A stretch of DNA of 32,452 nt from Deltaproteobacteria bacterium YD0425bin50. GTDB lineage: Bacteria; Desulfobacterota; Desulfobacteria; Desulfobacterales; YD0425bin50. The notes under the pieces were generated by a model that saw only the letters and a list, made by a program, of their open reading frames with translations, ran no database searches and had not been told where the DNA came from. This document shows positions 1 through 6,989 of the stretch, piece after piece. The DNA lies in NCBI GenBank assembly GCA_002753105.1, contig PDZT01000017.1:1-32452 (forward strand), given 5' to 3'. How positions within the stretch are numbered: position 1 is the first letter of the stretch; each line of letters starts with the position of its first letter. The position numbers and the translations under genes were made by a program.

Positions 1-204
1 TTTTAAACCTTTTTTTTTTCTTTATTCTCCTTAATAGCCGCATCAATTATTCTGTATATTCATTAAATTTTTTCAAATTGTTTTTATTTTAACTCATTTT
101 ATTCTATCTTGCAATATAATATAATATATGAAATATACAAAAAAATTTGATCACATAAGGCACAAATATTTACAATTTTATCATAGTTAAGGAACGTATC
201 TCCT
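1..204. other. AT-rich upstream region, no gene seen
   Basis: No convincing coding sequence is present. The stretch is very AT-rich. Overlapping TATAAT hexamers at 115-120 and 120-125 could serve as a -10 box for the gene starting at 205, but no good -35 box lies at the right distance. An AAGGA at 189-193 is a rather distant possible ribosome binding site for that gene. The T-rich start (11-20) could be the tail of a terminator for a gene outside the window; no hairpin is visible. Confidence 0.4.
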
Positions 205-681
205 ATGTTATGGACAGTTGGAAAATATACAAAGCAACGCGGGTTTAGCTTTCCGGGAGTTCGATTACGTCTTTTTCACGGTTATTCATATTTAAAACAG
301 TTTCAGGATATGCAACAAGTCTTGTGTCTTTGGTTTTATCACAGTCGTGGTGCACCTATTGTTCCGTATGACAAACTTGTGATCGGATATCCGATGCTAA
401 ATGAAAAAGAAAAAGAAAATGTGTCAACATGTGTTAATGAACTATTCACTTTTGAAGAAATAACCGCACTCAAAGGATATCTTTTACGGAGATATAACAT
501 GCCGTTGTTTACGTTTGAAGAGCGACTTCTGATTCCAAAAAATAAATTTTCACAGGTTCCACCAATTGGTGTTATTAATGATGGAAAACCCGGGTGCTGG
601 ATTCGTCTTTATGAAAACAAAGACTATAATTTACCGTTTAAAGTCAAAGGCTATCTTGATTTAAGGCCTCAAGAATATTAG
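205..681 (+). CDS. Hypothetical protein, 158 aa
   Basis: I do not recognise a family. The protein is soluble-looking, with no signal peptide or membrane segment, and is rich in aromatic and basic residues (several Tyr, Phe, Trp, Arg). It has a central acidic helix around residues 68-92 and a C-terminal part with Gly, Pro and Trp typical of a beta-rich fold. The reading frame is open throughout with codon use like its neighbours, and it ends 15 bases before the start of the enoyl-CoA hydratase gene, so the two are probably co-transcribed. The start at 205 has only a weak, distant AAGGA upstream. It is accepted as real because of its length and tight packing; its function is unknown. Confidence 0.65.
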   Translation: MLWTVGKYTKQRGFSFPGVRLRLFHGYSYLKQFQDMQQVLCLWFYHSRGAPIVPYDKLVIGYPMLNEKEKENVSTCVNELFTFEEITALKGYLLRRYNMPLFTFEERLLIPKNKFSQVPPIGVINDGKPGCWIRLYENKDYNLPFKVKGYLDLRPQEY

Positions 682-696
682 ATAGTGGAGATAATC

Positions 697-1500
697 ATGG
701 GTCTGATTTTTGAAAAAAAAAATAGTATTGCGTATTTAATGTTGAATCGTCCAGAGGCAAGAAATGCAATTGATTCAGAAACCGTTTTAGAACTCATTTC
801 AGCTTGGGAAACGGTTCGCGATGATCATGATATCAAATGTGCTGTGATTACAGGTGCGGGTGATAAGGCTTTCTGTACAGGTGCTGATCTTGGCAATTTA
901 ATTCCTTTATTTACCGGTGCTCGAAAACCAGAATCAGAAGCAGAACAGCAAGTTCAAAAAAATCCATTTTTAGCTCAAAAAGCATTACTGAGGGATTTTG
1001 AATTGTATAAACCCATTATCGCAGCAATTAATGGTGATGCCATAGCCGGAGGGATGGAATTATTGTATTCTACGGATATTCGGGTTGCCTGTGAATCTGC
1101 CCGGTTTGGTCTTCAGGAAGTGAAATGGGCAATTTTTCCAATGGGTGGTTCAACTGTAAAACTTCCACGTCAAATTCCTTTTGCCAAAGCAATGGAAATT
1201 TTGTTGACTGGAGAACTTTTTCAAGCAACCGAAGCCCTATCCATGGGATTTATCAATAAGATTGTTCCTCAACAAAAGGTCTTGGAAGAAGCAGAAGCAT
1301 ATGCAAAAACCATTGTTAAGAATGGTCCGCTTGCTGTAACTGCCATTAAAAAGGCCGTGCTAAATAATATTGGACTGACACTAAAAGAGGGTTTATCCAA
1401 AGAATTTGAAATCGCTATACCCGTTTTTTTAAGCAAAGATGCTCAAGAAGGTCCAAAAGCATTTAAAGAAAAAAGAGAACCCATTTTCCAAGGCAAGTAA
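697..1500 (+). CDS. Enoyl-CoA hydratase/isomerase family protein
   Basis: A crotonase-fold protein of 267 aa, the usual length for the family. The N-terminal part has the typical LNRPEARNAID strand-turn. The first oxyanion-hole segment AFCTGADL is present, followed by AAINGDAIAGGMEL with the first catalytic-position Glu, then FGLQEVKWAIFP with the second Glu. Both acidic positions of true hydratases are therefore kept, which favours hydratase activity on an enoyl-CoA, although the crotonase family also contains isomerases and other activities and the substrate cannot be read from sequence. The start is set at ATG 697 because GGAG at 687-690 lies 6 bases upstream; an in-frame GTG at 685 overlaps that site and is less likely. 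The gene is followed after 27 bases by coaE. Confidence 0.9.
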   Translation: MGLIFEKKNSIAYLMLNRPEARNAIDSETVLELISAWETVRDDHDIKCAVITGAGDKAFCTGADLGNLIPLFTGARKPESEAEQQVQKNPFLAQKALLRDFELYKPIIAAINGDAIAGGMELLYSTDIRVACESARFGLQEVKWAIFPMGGSTVKLPRQIPFAKAMEILLTGELFQATEALSMGFINKIVPQQKVLEEAEAYAKTIVKNGPLAVTAIKKAVLNNIGLTLKEGLSKEFEIAIPVFLSKDAQEGPKAFKEKREPIFQGK

Positions 1501-1527
1501 CATGTTTTGAGCTGGGAGGGGATGTAT

Positions 1528-2127
1528 ATGAAAGTCGTTGGTTTAACCGGAGGAATTGCTACTGGAAAATCGACAGTATCATCCATGTTTGCCGATGCTG
1601 GCGCTGAAATCATTGATACAGATCAAATCGCTCATGATGTTGTTCAAAAAAATAAGCCAGCATGGACAGAAATTATATCGTATTTTGGAAAAGAAATTCT
1701 TCAAACAGATGGTGAAATTAACCGTCCATATCTTGGGGATATCATTTTTAACCATCAGGAAAAAAAAGCTAAACTGAATAGTATTGTGCATCCCTATGTG
1801 TTTTTAGAAATCGCAAAACAATTGGAAACGCTTGAAATAAAATCTTCTAATGGCATTGTAATTATTGATGTACCATTATTAATCGAAGTTGGAATGCATA
1901 AAGGTCTTTCAGATGTAATTCTCGTATATGTACCAGAATCAATTCAGATACAACGATTAATGGAGCGAGACCATCTTACATACGATCAAGTGATCATGCG
2001 TATTCGTTCACAAATGCCTATTGATGAAAAAAAATCGTTTGCCAATATTGTGATTGATAATAGTACAGATATTGAGACGACTCGTAAACGAATACAGGAT
2101 GTGTATGCGTACTTATCGGTAATGTAA
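1528..2127 (+). CDS. coaE: Dephospho-CoA kinase
   Basis: Catalyses the last step of coenzyme A synthesis, phosphorylating the 3'-hydroxyl of dephospho-CoA with ATP in the cytoplasm. The 200-aa length fits CoaE. The N-terminus VVGLTGGIATGKST contains the P-loop (residues 8-15). The early DTDQIAHDVV segment matches the substrate-binding DAD-type motif, and HPYVF plus VIIDVPLLIE are further family hallmarks. The C-terminal VIDNSTDIE segment is the usual nucleotide-base contact region. The start at ATG 1528 follows GGGAGGGG (1514-1521); an upstream in-frame TTG at 1507 is less likely. The gene ends just before an inverted repeat shared with the convergent gene, which probably terminates transcription. 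Confidence 0.95.
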   Translation: MKVVGLTGGIATGKSTVSSMFADAGAEIIDTDQIAHDVVQKNKPAWTEIISYFGKEILQTDGEINRPYLGDIIFNHQEKKAKLNSIVHPYVFLEIAKQLETLEIKSSNGIVIIDVPLLIEVGMHKGLSDVILVYVPESIQIQRLMERDHLTYDQVIMRIRSQMPIDEKKSFANIVIDNSTDIETTRKRIQDVYAYLSVM

Positions 2128-2157
2128 ACGTTTTCCACAATATAAATTATCCTTATA

Positions 2158-2228
2158 TATCGTAATCGTAATCTTAATCGTAATCTTAATCTTAATTTCG
2201 TTGAATTCTAAAGATTACGATTACGATA
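2158..2228. terminator. Inverted repeat, probable bidirectional terminator
   Basis: An 18-base perfect inverted repeat: the left arm 2158-2175 (TATCGTAATCGTAATCTT) is the reverse complement of 2211-2228. It lies between the convergent genes coaE (+) and the glycosyltransferase (-). The right arm contains the stop codon of the minus-strand gene. The loop holds degenerate TAATCN hexamers. The long stem makes a termination or mRNA-protection role likely. There is no clean U-tract, so classical intrinsic termination is not certain. Confidence 0.55.
2161..2196. repeat. Degenerate TAATCN hexamer array
   Basis: From 2163 the sequence reads as tandem hexamers TAATCG, TAATCT, TAATCG, TAATCT, TAATCT, TAATTT. 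It is a short simple-sequence tract whose first units pair with the reverse complement at 2211-2228. Confidence 0.7.
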
Positions 2229-3303
2229 ACCATTCCTCCATGATCCATTGAGCAATATATTCACTGCCATTTGAATGAGTATGTTGATATTTAGGCAGAT
2301 GGATCAGTGGTTCTAAGAACGTACTCCAGTCATGAGAATAAAACAGGTGTTCATCAATGGATATGCCCGACATATGGGTTTGAATATACTGGACAAGCGG
2401 TTTGGATTCCCTGAATATTGGTCTCGCAATATAACCAAAAGGAATACCTGCATAATACACTTCAGCAAGCGTACTGTAGCCGACTTTTCCAATGACTGCA
2501 TCACATGCGCCTACTAAGTCTGGATGAAAAAAACAAGAATCATTCGGTAAACAGATTACGTTTTCTTCTCTTTTAAATTGTTTGGATGCTCCCGGAACAA
2601 TAAACTCTACATGCGGATACTGTTTCAGATGATCTATCAGTATGTTCTGTGAGGAAATCCCACCCATCGTAATTAAAATCAACTGTTGTGATGAATGAAT
2701 GTGCAATTCATTACGAATTTGTAGTGATTTTTTTTTAATTGCTCTGCTAACAGGAGGCGTTGTTAACTCTGAAGATTGTGGGTTGCACACAGGTTCTGTT
2801 TGAATGCGATAGGTTGCCTGAGTAAACACATCATGAAGGTAATCGATATAAACATTTATTCGGTTATCAATTCGTTTATAGGGTTCATAAATCCAATCCC
2901 ATGTAAAATTTTCAATTAAAATGGATGGGATATTTGCTTGATTCGCAACATCGATTCCAATTGGAGATATATCGCAGATAAGCAGTTTACATTGGTAGTT
3001 TTTGACTTGATCTGCAAGTTGTGTAACTAAATCCTGATTCAGTGGATAAAACCGGTTTAATGCTTCTATGCTGGATGATATATCTTCATGAAGCGGATTG
3101 TGTTGGATCAGTCCAATATCTGTCAGGCAATCGATGTATTCGTAATAATTACCGAGTGAATTTTGGAAAAACCACGATGGAACTTTTGTAAAAATATAAA
3201 AGTGTATATCCGGTTTTTGTTGATGAATTGCCTCCATTACAGCACACGCCCGGGCCGCATGCCCGAACCCATGCGATGATATAAAATATGCAATAGTGTC
3301 CAT
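2221..3303 (-). CDS. Glycosyltransferase-like protein (MurG/GT28-like fold)
   Basis: A 360-aa protein predicted to have two Rossmann-like halves. The N-terminus FISSHGFGHAARACAV is a Gly-rich loop like that of MurG-type glycosyltransferases, and is especially close to the N-terminal domain of plant-type L-arabinokinases, which is also GT-like. The C-terminal half has LITMGGISSQ and the acceptor/donor loop CDAVIGKVGYSTLAEVYYAGIP, typical of GT28 nucleotide-sugar binding. The substrate is unknown. I chose the Met at 3303 because the SHGFGHA motif then sits at the normal distance from the N-terminus and because a hairpin (3381-3421) ends just upstream of the alternative start at 3378. The stop codon lies inside the inverted repeat shared with coaE. 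No clear Shine-Dalgarno is seen at either start. Confidence 0.72.
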   Translation of the reverse strand: MDTIAYFISSHGFGHAARACAVMEAIHQQKPDIHFYIFTKVPSWFFQNSLGNYYEYIDCLTDIGLIQHNPLHEDISSSIEALNRFYPLNQDLVTQLADQVKNYQCKLLICDISPIGIDVANQANIPSILIENFTWDWIYEPYKRIDNRINVYIDYLHDVFTQATYRIQTEPVCNPQSSELTTPPVSRAIKKKSLQIRNELHIHSSQQLILITMGGISSQNILIDHLKQYPHVEFIVPGASKQFKREENVICLPNDSCFFHPDLVGACDAVIGKVGYSTLAEVYYAGIPFGYIARPIFRESKPLVQYIQTHMSGISIDEHLFYSHDWSTFLEPLIHLPKYQHTHSNGSEYIAQWIMEEWLS

Positions 3304-3380
3304 AAGTAAGGTTTTGTTTTTAACGAGTATGAGGTAGATAGAATTGTGAATGCAGTATATGAATAGGAAAATGGGCATAA

Positions 3381-3421
3381 AGAGCTATACAAGTATCACT
3401 AAATATGACTTGTATAGCTCT
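3381..3421 (-). terminator. Hairpin between two minus-strand genes
   Basis: Perfect 14-base arms (AGAGCTATACAAGT at 3381-3394 and its reverse complement at 3408-3421) surround a 13-base loop. On the minus strand it follows the stop of the 3430-3852 gene by 8 bases and is followed by TTTATG, a short and imperfect U-tract. It probably terminates that gene and separates it from the glycosyltransferase gene. Confidence 0.65.
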
Positions 3422-3429
3422 AATAAAGG

Positions 3430-3852
3430 CTATAGGGGGATCACTTTATTCACTTCCCGATGGATACAAAAATAAATATCTTCATCAGATCCATAAATAT
3501 CAACAATATCTTTATGATTGATCAGGTTTTCAATTACATGCGCCGTGAGATACAGAGTAACAATATGTGGCTGATGACTTAGATTTCGAAATGGGGCAAT
3601 TTTGTAATCAATATCAAAATCCTGAGCGTGGATCAGGTTTTCTAAATACGTTTTAATTTCTTGTTCAATCCCATTTTTATTGGATGTTTCGATGAGTTTA
3701 TTCTCGATTAATTTCATGGCAATAGAATTGCTCAATGGATCGATATGTTCTCTCAAATCACCAATGGCTTTTTTTCTTGAACGCTCTTTGGATGTTTCAA
3801 TTTTAGATAAAATACGCGTTTCACGATGACTTGGGCGAAATACTTTTGGCAT
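3430..3852 (-). CDS. Hypothetical protein, 140 aa
   Basis: I do not recognise a family. The first ~35 residues are strongly basic (many Arg, Lys and Ser, with SKERSRKKAIGDLREH), suggesting nucleic-acid contact or a flexible tail. The rest is a mixed alpha/beta region with several His (HQPHIVTLYLTAHVIENLINH) and an acidic IYGSDEDIYF segment near the C-terminus. No signal peptide or membrane segment is visible. The start has AAAGGTAA about 6 bases upstream. It is a single-gene unit: its promoter would lie in the long intergenic region that also serves the divergent STAS gene, and a hairpin follows its stop. Function unknown. Confidence 0.65.
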   Translation of the reverse strand: MPKVFRPSHRETRILSKIETSKERSRKKAIGDLREHIDPLSNSIAMKLIENKLIETSNKNGIEQEIKTYLENLIHAQDFDIDYKIAPFRNLSHQPHIVTLYLTAHVIENLINHKDIVDIYGSDEDIYFCIHREVNKVIPL

Positions 3853-4070
3853 CTGATTTACCTTTTTTCTTCACATTGATTTTTATAAATAGCATCGATG
3901 GTATTAATTCCGTGTCAAAATTTAATTCTGTTAATAATTCATATTGGTATTAGAAAGCAAGTGAAATATTGAATTTATTCATAACAGACGTCGTTTTTTT
4001 TAATAAAAAATTAAGTTCGGTTGACTACGATTTAATAACAACTCGAAATAATTGAGATCAATAAAATAAT

Positions 4071-4098
4071 TTGAAAACCCAATTTACAATGGTATCAT
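4071..4098 (+). promoter_or_regulatory. Candidate sigma70-type promoter of the STAS operon
   Basis: TTGAAA at 4071-4076 and TATCAT at 4093-4098 are separated by 16 bases, giving a reasonable -35/-10 pair. Transcription from it would produce a leader of roughly 120 bases before the STAS start codon. It is assigned by eye only. Confidence 0.4.
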
Positions 4099-4133
4099 CA
4101 TGTGTTAAAGCAGAATTATGCGAAGTTTAGAGA

Positions 4134-4192
4134 AGAGCCAAACCCCAACGGATATAGTACTGTTAATGTCAGGGGGAACATGAATTTGCTCT
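4134..4192 (+). promoter_or_regulatory. Possible structured mRNA leader
   Basis: Nested pairings are visible: AGAGC (4134-4138) with GCTCT (4188-4192), CCCC (4143-4146) with GGGG (4172-4175 or 4173-4176), and AACGG (4147-4151) with CTGTT (4160-4164, one G-U pair). The structure would lie in the 5' leader of the STAS gene, upstream of its Shine-Dalgarno GGAG (4211-4214). It matches no riboswitch class I know, and the stems are short. Confidence 0.3.
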
Positions 4193-4223
4193 ATCCATCA
4201 GTAAATAAAAGGAGATAACACAA

Positions 4224-4529
4224 ATGAGTATTCATACAAATCTTTCAGCAGATGGTAATACCTTAACCCTTCTTATTCAAGGACGCTTTGATATTTCTTT
4301 ATATAAAGCTTTTGGTGATGCGTATCAACCTTATATTGGTAAGATATTTAGTTATAGACTTGATTTCACACAGACTACATATATTGATAGTTCGGCTATC
4401 GGAATGCTATTAATGCTTCGTGAACGCGCTGGAGGAGACAAAGCAAGTATTGTTTTGGAAAAAGCATCCCCAACAATTCGAGATGTTTTTAAAGTGACGC
4501 ATATGGATTCGTTATTTCGTATTGAATAA
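4224..4529 (+). CDS. STAS-domain anti-sigma factor antagonist
   Basis: A single STAS domain of 101 aa, SpoIIAA/RsbV-like. The start of the fold is TLLIQGRFDISLY, and the conserved loop YIDSSAIGMLLML carries the likely phospho-acceptor Ser56 (D55-S56). In the family, the unphosphorylated form binds and displaces an anti-sigma kinase, and phosphorylation by that kinase inactivates it. The start has a good GGAG 9 bases upstream. It is directly followed by a REC-PP2C-HATPase protein that carries both the phosphatase and the kinase type of domain expected to act on it. This is the same pairing as CrsA with CrsR or SypA with SypE. The cognate sigma factor or other target is not in the window. Confidence 0.88.
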   Translation: MSIHTNLSADGNTLTLLIQGRFDISLYKAFGDAYQPYIGKIFSYRLDFTQTTYIDSSAIGMLLMLRERAGGDKASIVLEKASPTIRDVFKVTHMDSLFRIE

Positions 4530-4586
4530 TACAGCATTATTTTATTATTTTTTTTTAAATAAACTTTGCGATGAGAGATAAATTCT

Positions 4587-6260
4587 ATGACTTCTCAGAG
4601 GCACATACTTATTGTAGATGATATTGAATTCAACAGAATATATTTAAAGGATATATTGGAATCTAGGGGCTTTATTATTACTGAATCTGAAGATGGACAA
4701 GATGCATTAGAAAAAATTCAACACCTTGACACTAATTTTGATCTTGTGATTACTGATATCATGATGCCTATAATATCTGGCATTGACCTGGTGAAACAAC
4801 TTAGAGAGGATGGCAATGATATTCCTGTAATCGCAATTACCGCAGGTCAGAATAGAGACACAGTGATTCAGTTGCTCAAGTTAGGATGTGATGATTATTT
4901 TGAAAAACCATTTGTTCCATCAACACTGCTTAAAAGCGTTGAATTTGTATTAAATAAATCAGAGTTAAAAAAAGCGCAAAAACAACTCATTCAACTCAAT
5001 AATGAGATTGAAACCCAATTTTTGCTTTCTGAAAAAATTTTGGAGACAAGTGTCCGTAATGATATTATCCCAGAAAATATTACCTACTTTTTAAAGCCTT
5101 GGCGCAAGGTAAGTGGGGATATCATGTTATGTTCAGAATTAAAAAATGACCGACAGGTTATTTTATTTGCTGATCTTTCAGGGCATGGTCTTTCAGCAGC
5201 TATTTCCGCTATTCCATTGATCTACCTTTTTAATCAGGAACGTCGAACAATTTTTAATTTGATTCATACATTAAATAGCTTTTTTAAAAATAACATGCCT
5301 GTGAGTATTTTTCTATGCCTAAGTATTATTGAAATTGATTATAAAACGGGCAAAGTAAAAATTTTTCACGCAGCCATGCCAGACGGATTTATCTTTAATT
5401 CAAACGGCATTCAACATCGGTTTTCATCTCAATCACCGCCGCTGGGTATTCTTTCAAATGAGCATTTAACCATAACTTTTCAAACTTTTTTTTTAGAACC
5501 CGGCGATTGTATTTTACTCTTTTCAGATGGCCTGATCGAAGCTGTGAATAAGCAAAATGAACCGTTTGGTATGTTACGTTTGGAAGATGCTCTAAACGCT
5601 AATAAAAAATCAAGTATGGTGATTGAGGATTTAAAATCTATGGTTGAATTGCACATGAAAGATATTCCGCAACAAGATGATATTTCGGCAGTTTGTATTG
5701 AATACAAAAATCAAGTCAAAGTATGTGGAAATGCCGTTGAATTTTGCCAACCTATGCCGATTCCTTGGAAAATCTCTGGGATATTTGATTCATCAGTAAT
5801 AAAATTCAAAGATATTCCGCCGTATCAGGAATTGGTGGAAGATTATATTGAATCCCATCCAATTTTAAAAACCCATAAGGTAAAGATCAATCTGATCCTA
5901 GCAGAACTGTATAATAATGCGCTTGATTATGGGCTGCTTAGGCTCGATTGTAATTTAAAAAAAGAAATTTCCCAATACCCCCTCTTTTTTATAGAACGAG
6001 AAAATCGACTATCGCAATTAAAAGAAGGTCATATTCGCATTGATCTGGTGATTGAAATATATAAAGATATCGGAAAACTTACAATTCGTATTGAAGATAC
6101 GGGGCATGGGTTTGATTATCAGAACTTTTTAAATCAGCCTATAAAGATCGACGGGTTTAGTCAACGTGGCTTGTATTTAGTTAAAAGCATATGTCATAGT
6201 CTGAATTTCAATGAAACAGGGAATGTGGTAGAAGCTATATATATGTGGAAAGAGGAATGA
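4587..6260 (+). CDS. Response regulator with PP2C phosphatase and RsbW-like kinase domains
   Basis: 557 aa with three domains. Residues 1-125 are a receiver (acidic pair D11-D12, phospho-acceptor D57 in ITDIMMP, K107 in EKPF). Residues ~125-155 are a coiled-coil linker. Residues ~165-375 are a SpoIIE/PP2C phosphatase with metal ligands in SGD (D178), ADLSGHG (D196), FSDGLIEA (D314) and QQDDIS (D364/D365). Residues ~410-557 are a GHKL ATPase of RsbW type, with N-box LAELYNNALDYG and G1 box EDTGHGFD. The ATPase has a ~35-residue insertion between these boxes. The layout matches Shewanella CrsR, in which receiver phosphorylation tunes phosphatase versus kinase/anti-sigma action on a STAS partner. 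The STAS gene lies 57 bases upstream, so it is the probable substrate. A second copy of this architecture is at 10902-12620. Confidence 0.9.
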   Translation: MTSQRHILIVDDIEFNRIYLKDILESRGFIITESEDGQDALEKIQHLDTNFDLVITDIMMPIISGIDLVKQLREDGNDIPVIAITAGQNRDTVIQLLKLGCDDYFEKPFVPSTLLKSVEFVLNKSELKKAQKQLIQLNNEIETQFLLSEKILETSVRNDIIPENITYFLKPWRKVSGDIMLCSELKNDRQVILFADLSGHGLSAAISAIPLIYLFNQERRTIFNLIHTLNSFFKNNMPVSIFLCLSIIEIDYKTGKVKIFHAAMPDGFIFNSNGIQHRFSSQSPPLGILSNEHLTITFQTFFLEPGDCILLFSDGLIEAVNKQNEPFGMLRLEDALNANKKSSMVIEDLKSMVELHMKDIPQQDDISAVCIEYKNQVKVCGNAVEFCQPMPIPWKISGIFDSSVIKFKDIPPYQELVEDYIESHPILKTHKVKINLILAELYNNALDYGLLRLDCNLKKEISQYPLFFIERENRLSQLKEGHIRIDLVIEIYKDIGKLTIRIEDTGHGFDYQNFLNQPIKIDGFSQRGLYLVKSICHSLNFNETGNVVEAIYMWKEE

Positions 6261-6272
6261 TATTCAATATTA

Positions 6273-6452
6273 ATGAAGATTGACATGAGTCCAGATGTAA
6301 TTACAAAGCGGCTTAATATAGTCAATCAATTAAGACGTATTTGCCTTTCACTTGCAGATTCAAGCGCAGGGAAAAAAATTCGCAAACACTATGTTGAAAA
6401 TAAAACCGTTCAACGGACATCTCTCGCTATTGGTCATACAAGAAAAAAATAA
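6273..6452 (+). CDS. Small basic protein, 59 aa, unknown
   Basis: A 59-codon ORF starting 12 bases after the REC-PP2C-HATPase stop. The protein begins MKIDMSPDVITKRLNIVNQL and continues as a probable amphipathic helix with a basic tail ending in TRKK; it has 13 Lys or Arg. No signal peptide or Cys pair is seen. AGAGGAA at 6250-6256 overlaps the end of the upstream gene and is a distant ribosome-binding candidate, so translation may be coupled. The sequence looks protein-like rather than random (amphipathic periodicity, codon use like its neighbours). No family is recognised. From its position it could be an accessory of the STAS/phosphatase module. Confidence 0.5.
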   Translation: MKIDMSPDVITKRLNIVNQLRRICLSLADSSAGKKIRKHYVENKTVQRTSLAIGHTRKK

Positions 6453-6530
6453 AAGAATATAGCTATTTTGTGGGCAAAACTTATGCCTGCCGTAATTTTA
6501 ATTTAATAACAATATTAAATGGAGAAGTGT

Positions 6531-6914
6531 ATGAAAAAAATGATGCTGTTGTGTGGAATGGGTCTTTTTTTTGGAATGGTTACCATGTCTGTAATAGCCG
6601 GTGCAGCTCCCTCATGTGATGATATGGAGAAATTTGTCGCGGCACTCTATGAAGCTGCGGAATACATTAGTGAAACCCGCGGTGATTTTACTGAAAATCC
6701 CCAAATGGAAAAAGACATGGATACAGTTGTTTCAGTGTTGCAAACCATTGCTGATCAAGAAAAGGATGAGAGGTTTACGGATGCACTGAAAGCCATGACA
6801 AAGATTTGGAATAAGGAAACATGGAAAGGGAATGATGTCAAAGAATTTAAAAGAGCTTTTGATGCAACCGCAGTTGCATTAGAGCGCGTGTATGACAAAC
6901 ATTGCGCTGATTAA
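6531..6914 (+). CDS. Small exported protein, 127 aa, unknown
   Basis: The N-terminus MKKMMLLCGMGLFFGMVTM with AGAAPSC is a clear Sec signal peptide with a likely signal peptidase I site after the Ala-Gly-Ala stretch near residue 26. The mature part is ~100 residues, mostly helical and acidic, with one Cys near each end (SCDDME and KHCAD) that could form a disulfide in the periplasm. The start is ATG 6531, preceded by GGAGAAG (6521-6527); an upstream in-frame ATG at 6519 lies before that site. No family recognised. It sits inside the signalling cluster but has no visible domain link to it. Confidence 0.7.
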   Translation: MKKMMLLCGMGLFFGMVTMSVIAGAAPSCDDMEKFVAALYEAAEYISETRGDFTENPQMEKDMDTVVSVLQTIADQEKDERFTDALKAMTKIWNKETWKGNDVKEFKRAFDATAVALERVYDKHCAD

Positions 6915-6989
6915 CAACACCATAGGATGAATTGTATGCTTGAACATACTCAACGCACAGATATAATTGAAAAAAATCAGGAGAAAGAA

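Larger units (their letters stand above)
3853..4223. other. Divergent intergenic region with regulatory signals
   Basis: 371 bases without a gene lie between the minus-strand unknown gene and the STAS gene. The part nearest 3853 is very AT-rich. The part nearest 4224 holds a promoter-like pair at 4071-4098 and a region at 4134-4192 that can fold into a nested stem; both are listed separately. Nothing else was recognised. Confidence 0.5.

Noticed and set aside
2161..2228. CRISPR array
   Set aside because: The hexamer units are far too short and have no spacers of constant length.
4134..4192. c-di-GMP (GEMM) riboswitch
   Set aside because: The characteristic GEMM consensus segments are absent. 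Only generic nested pairing is visible.
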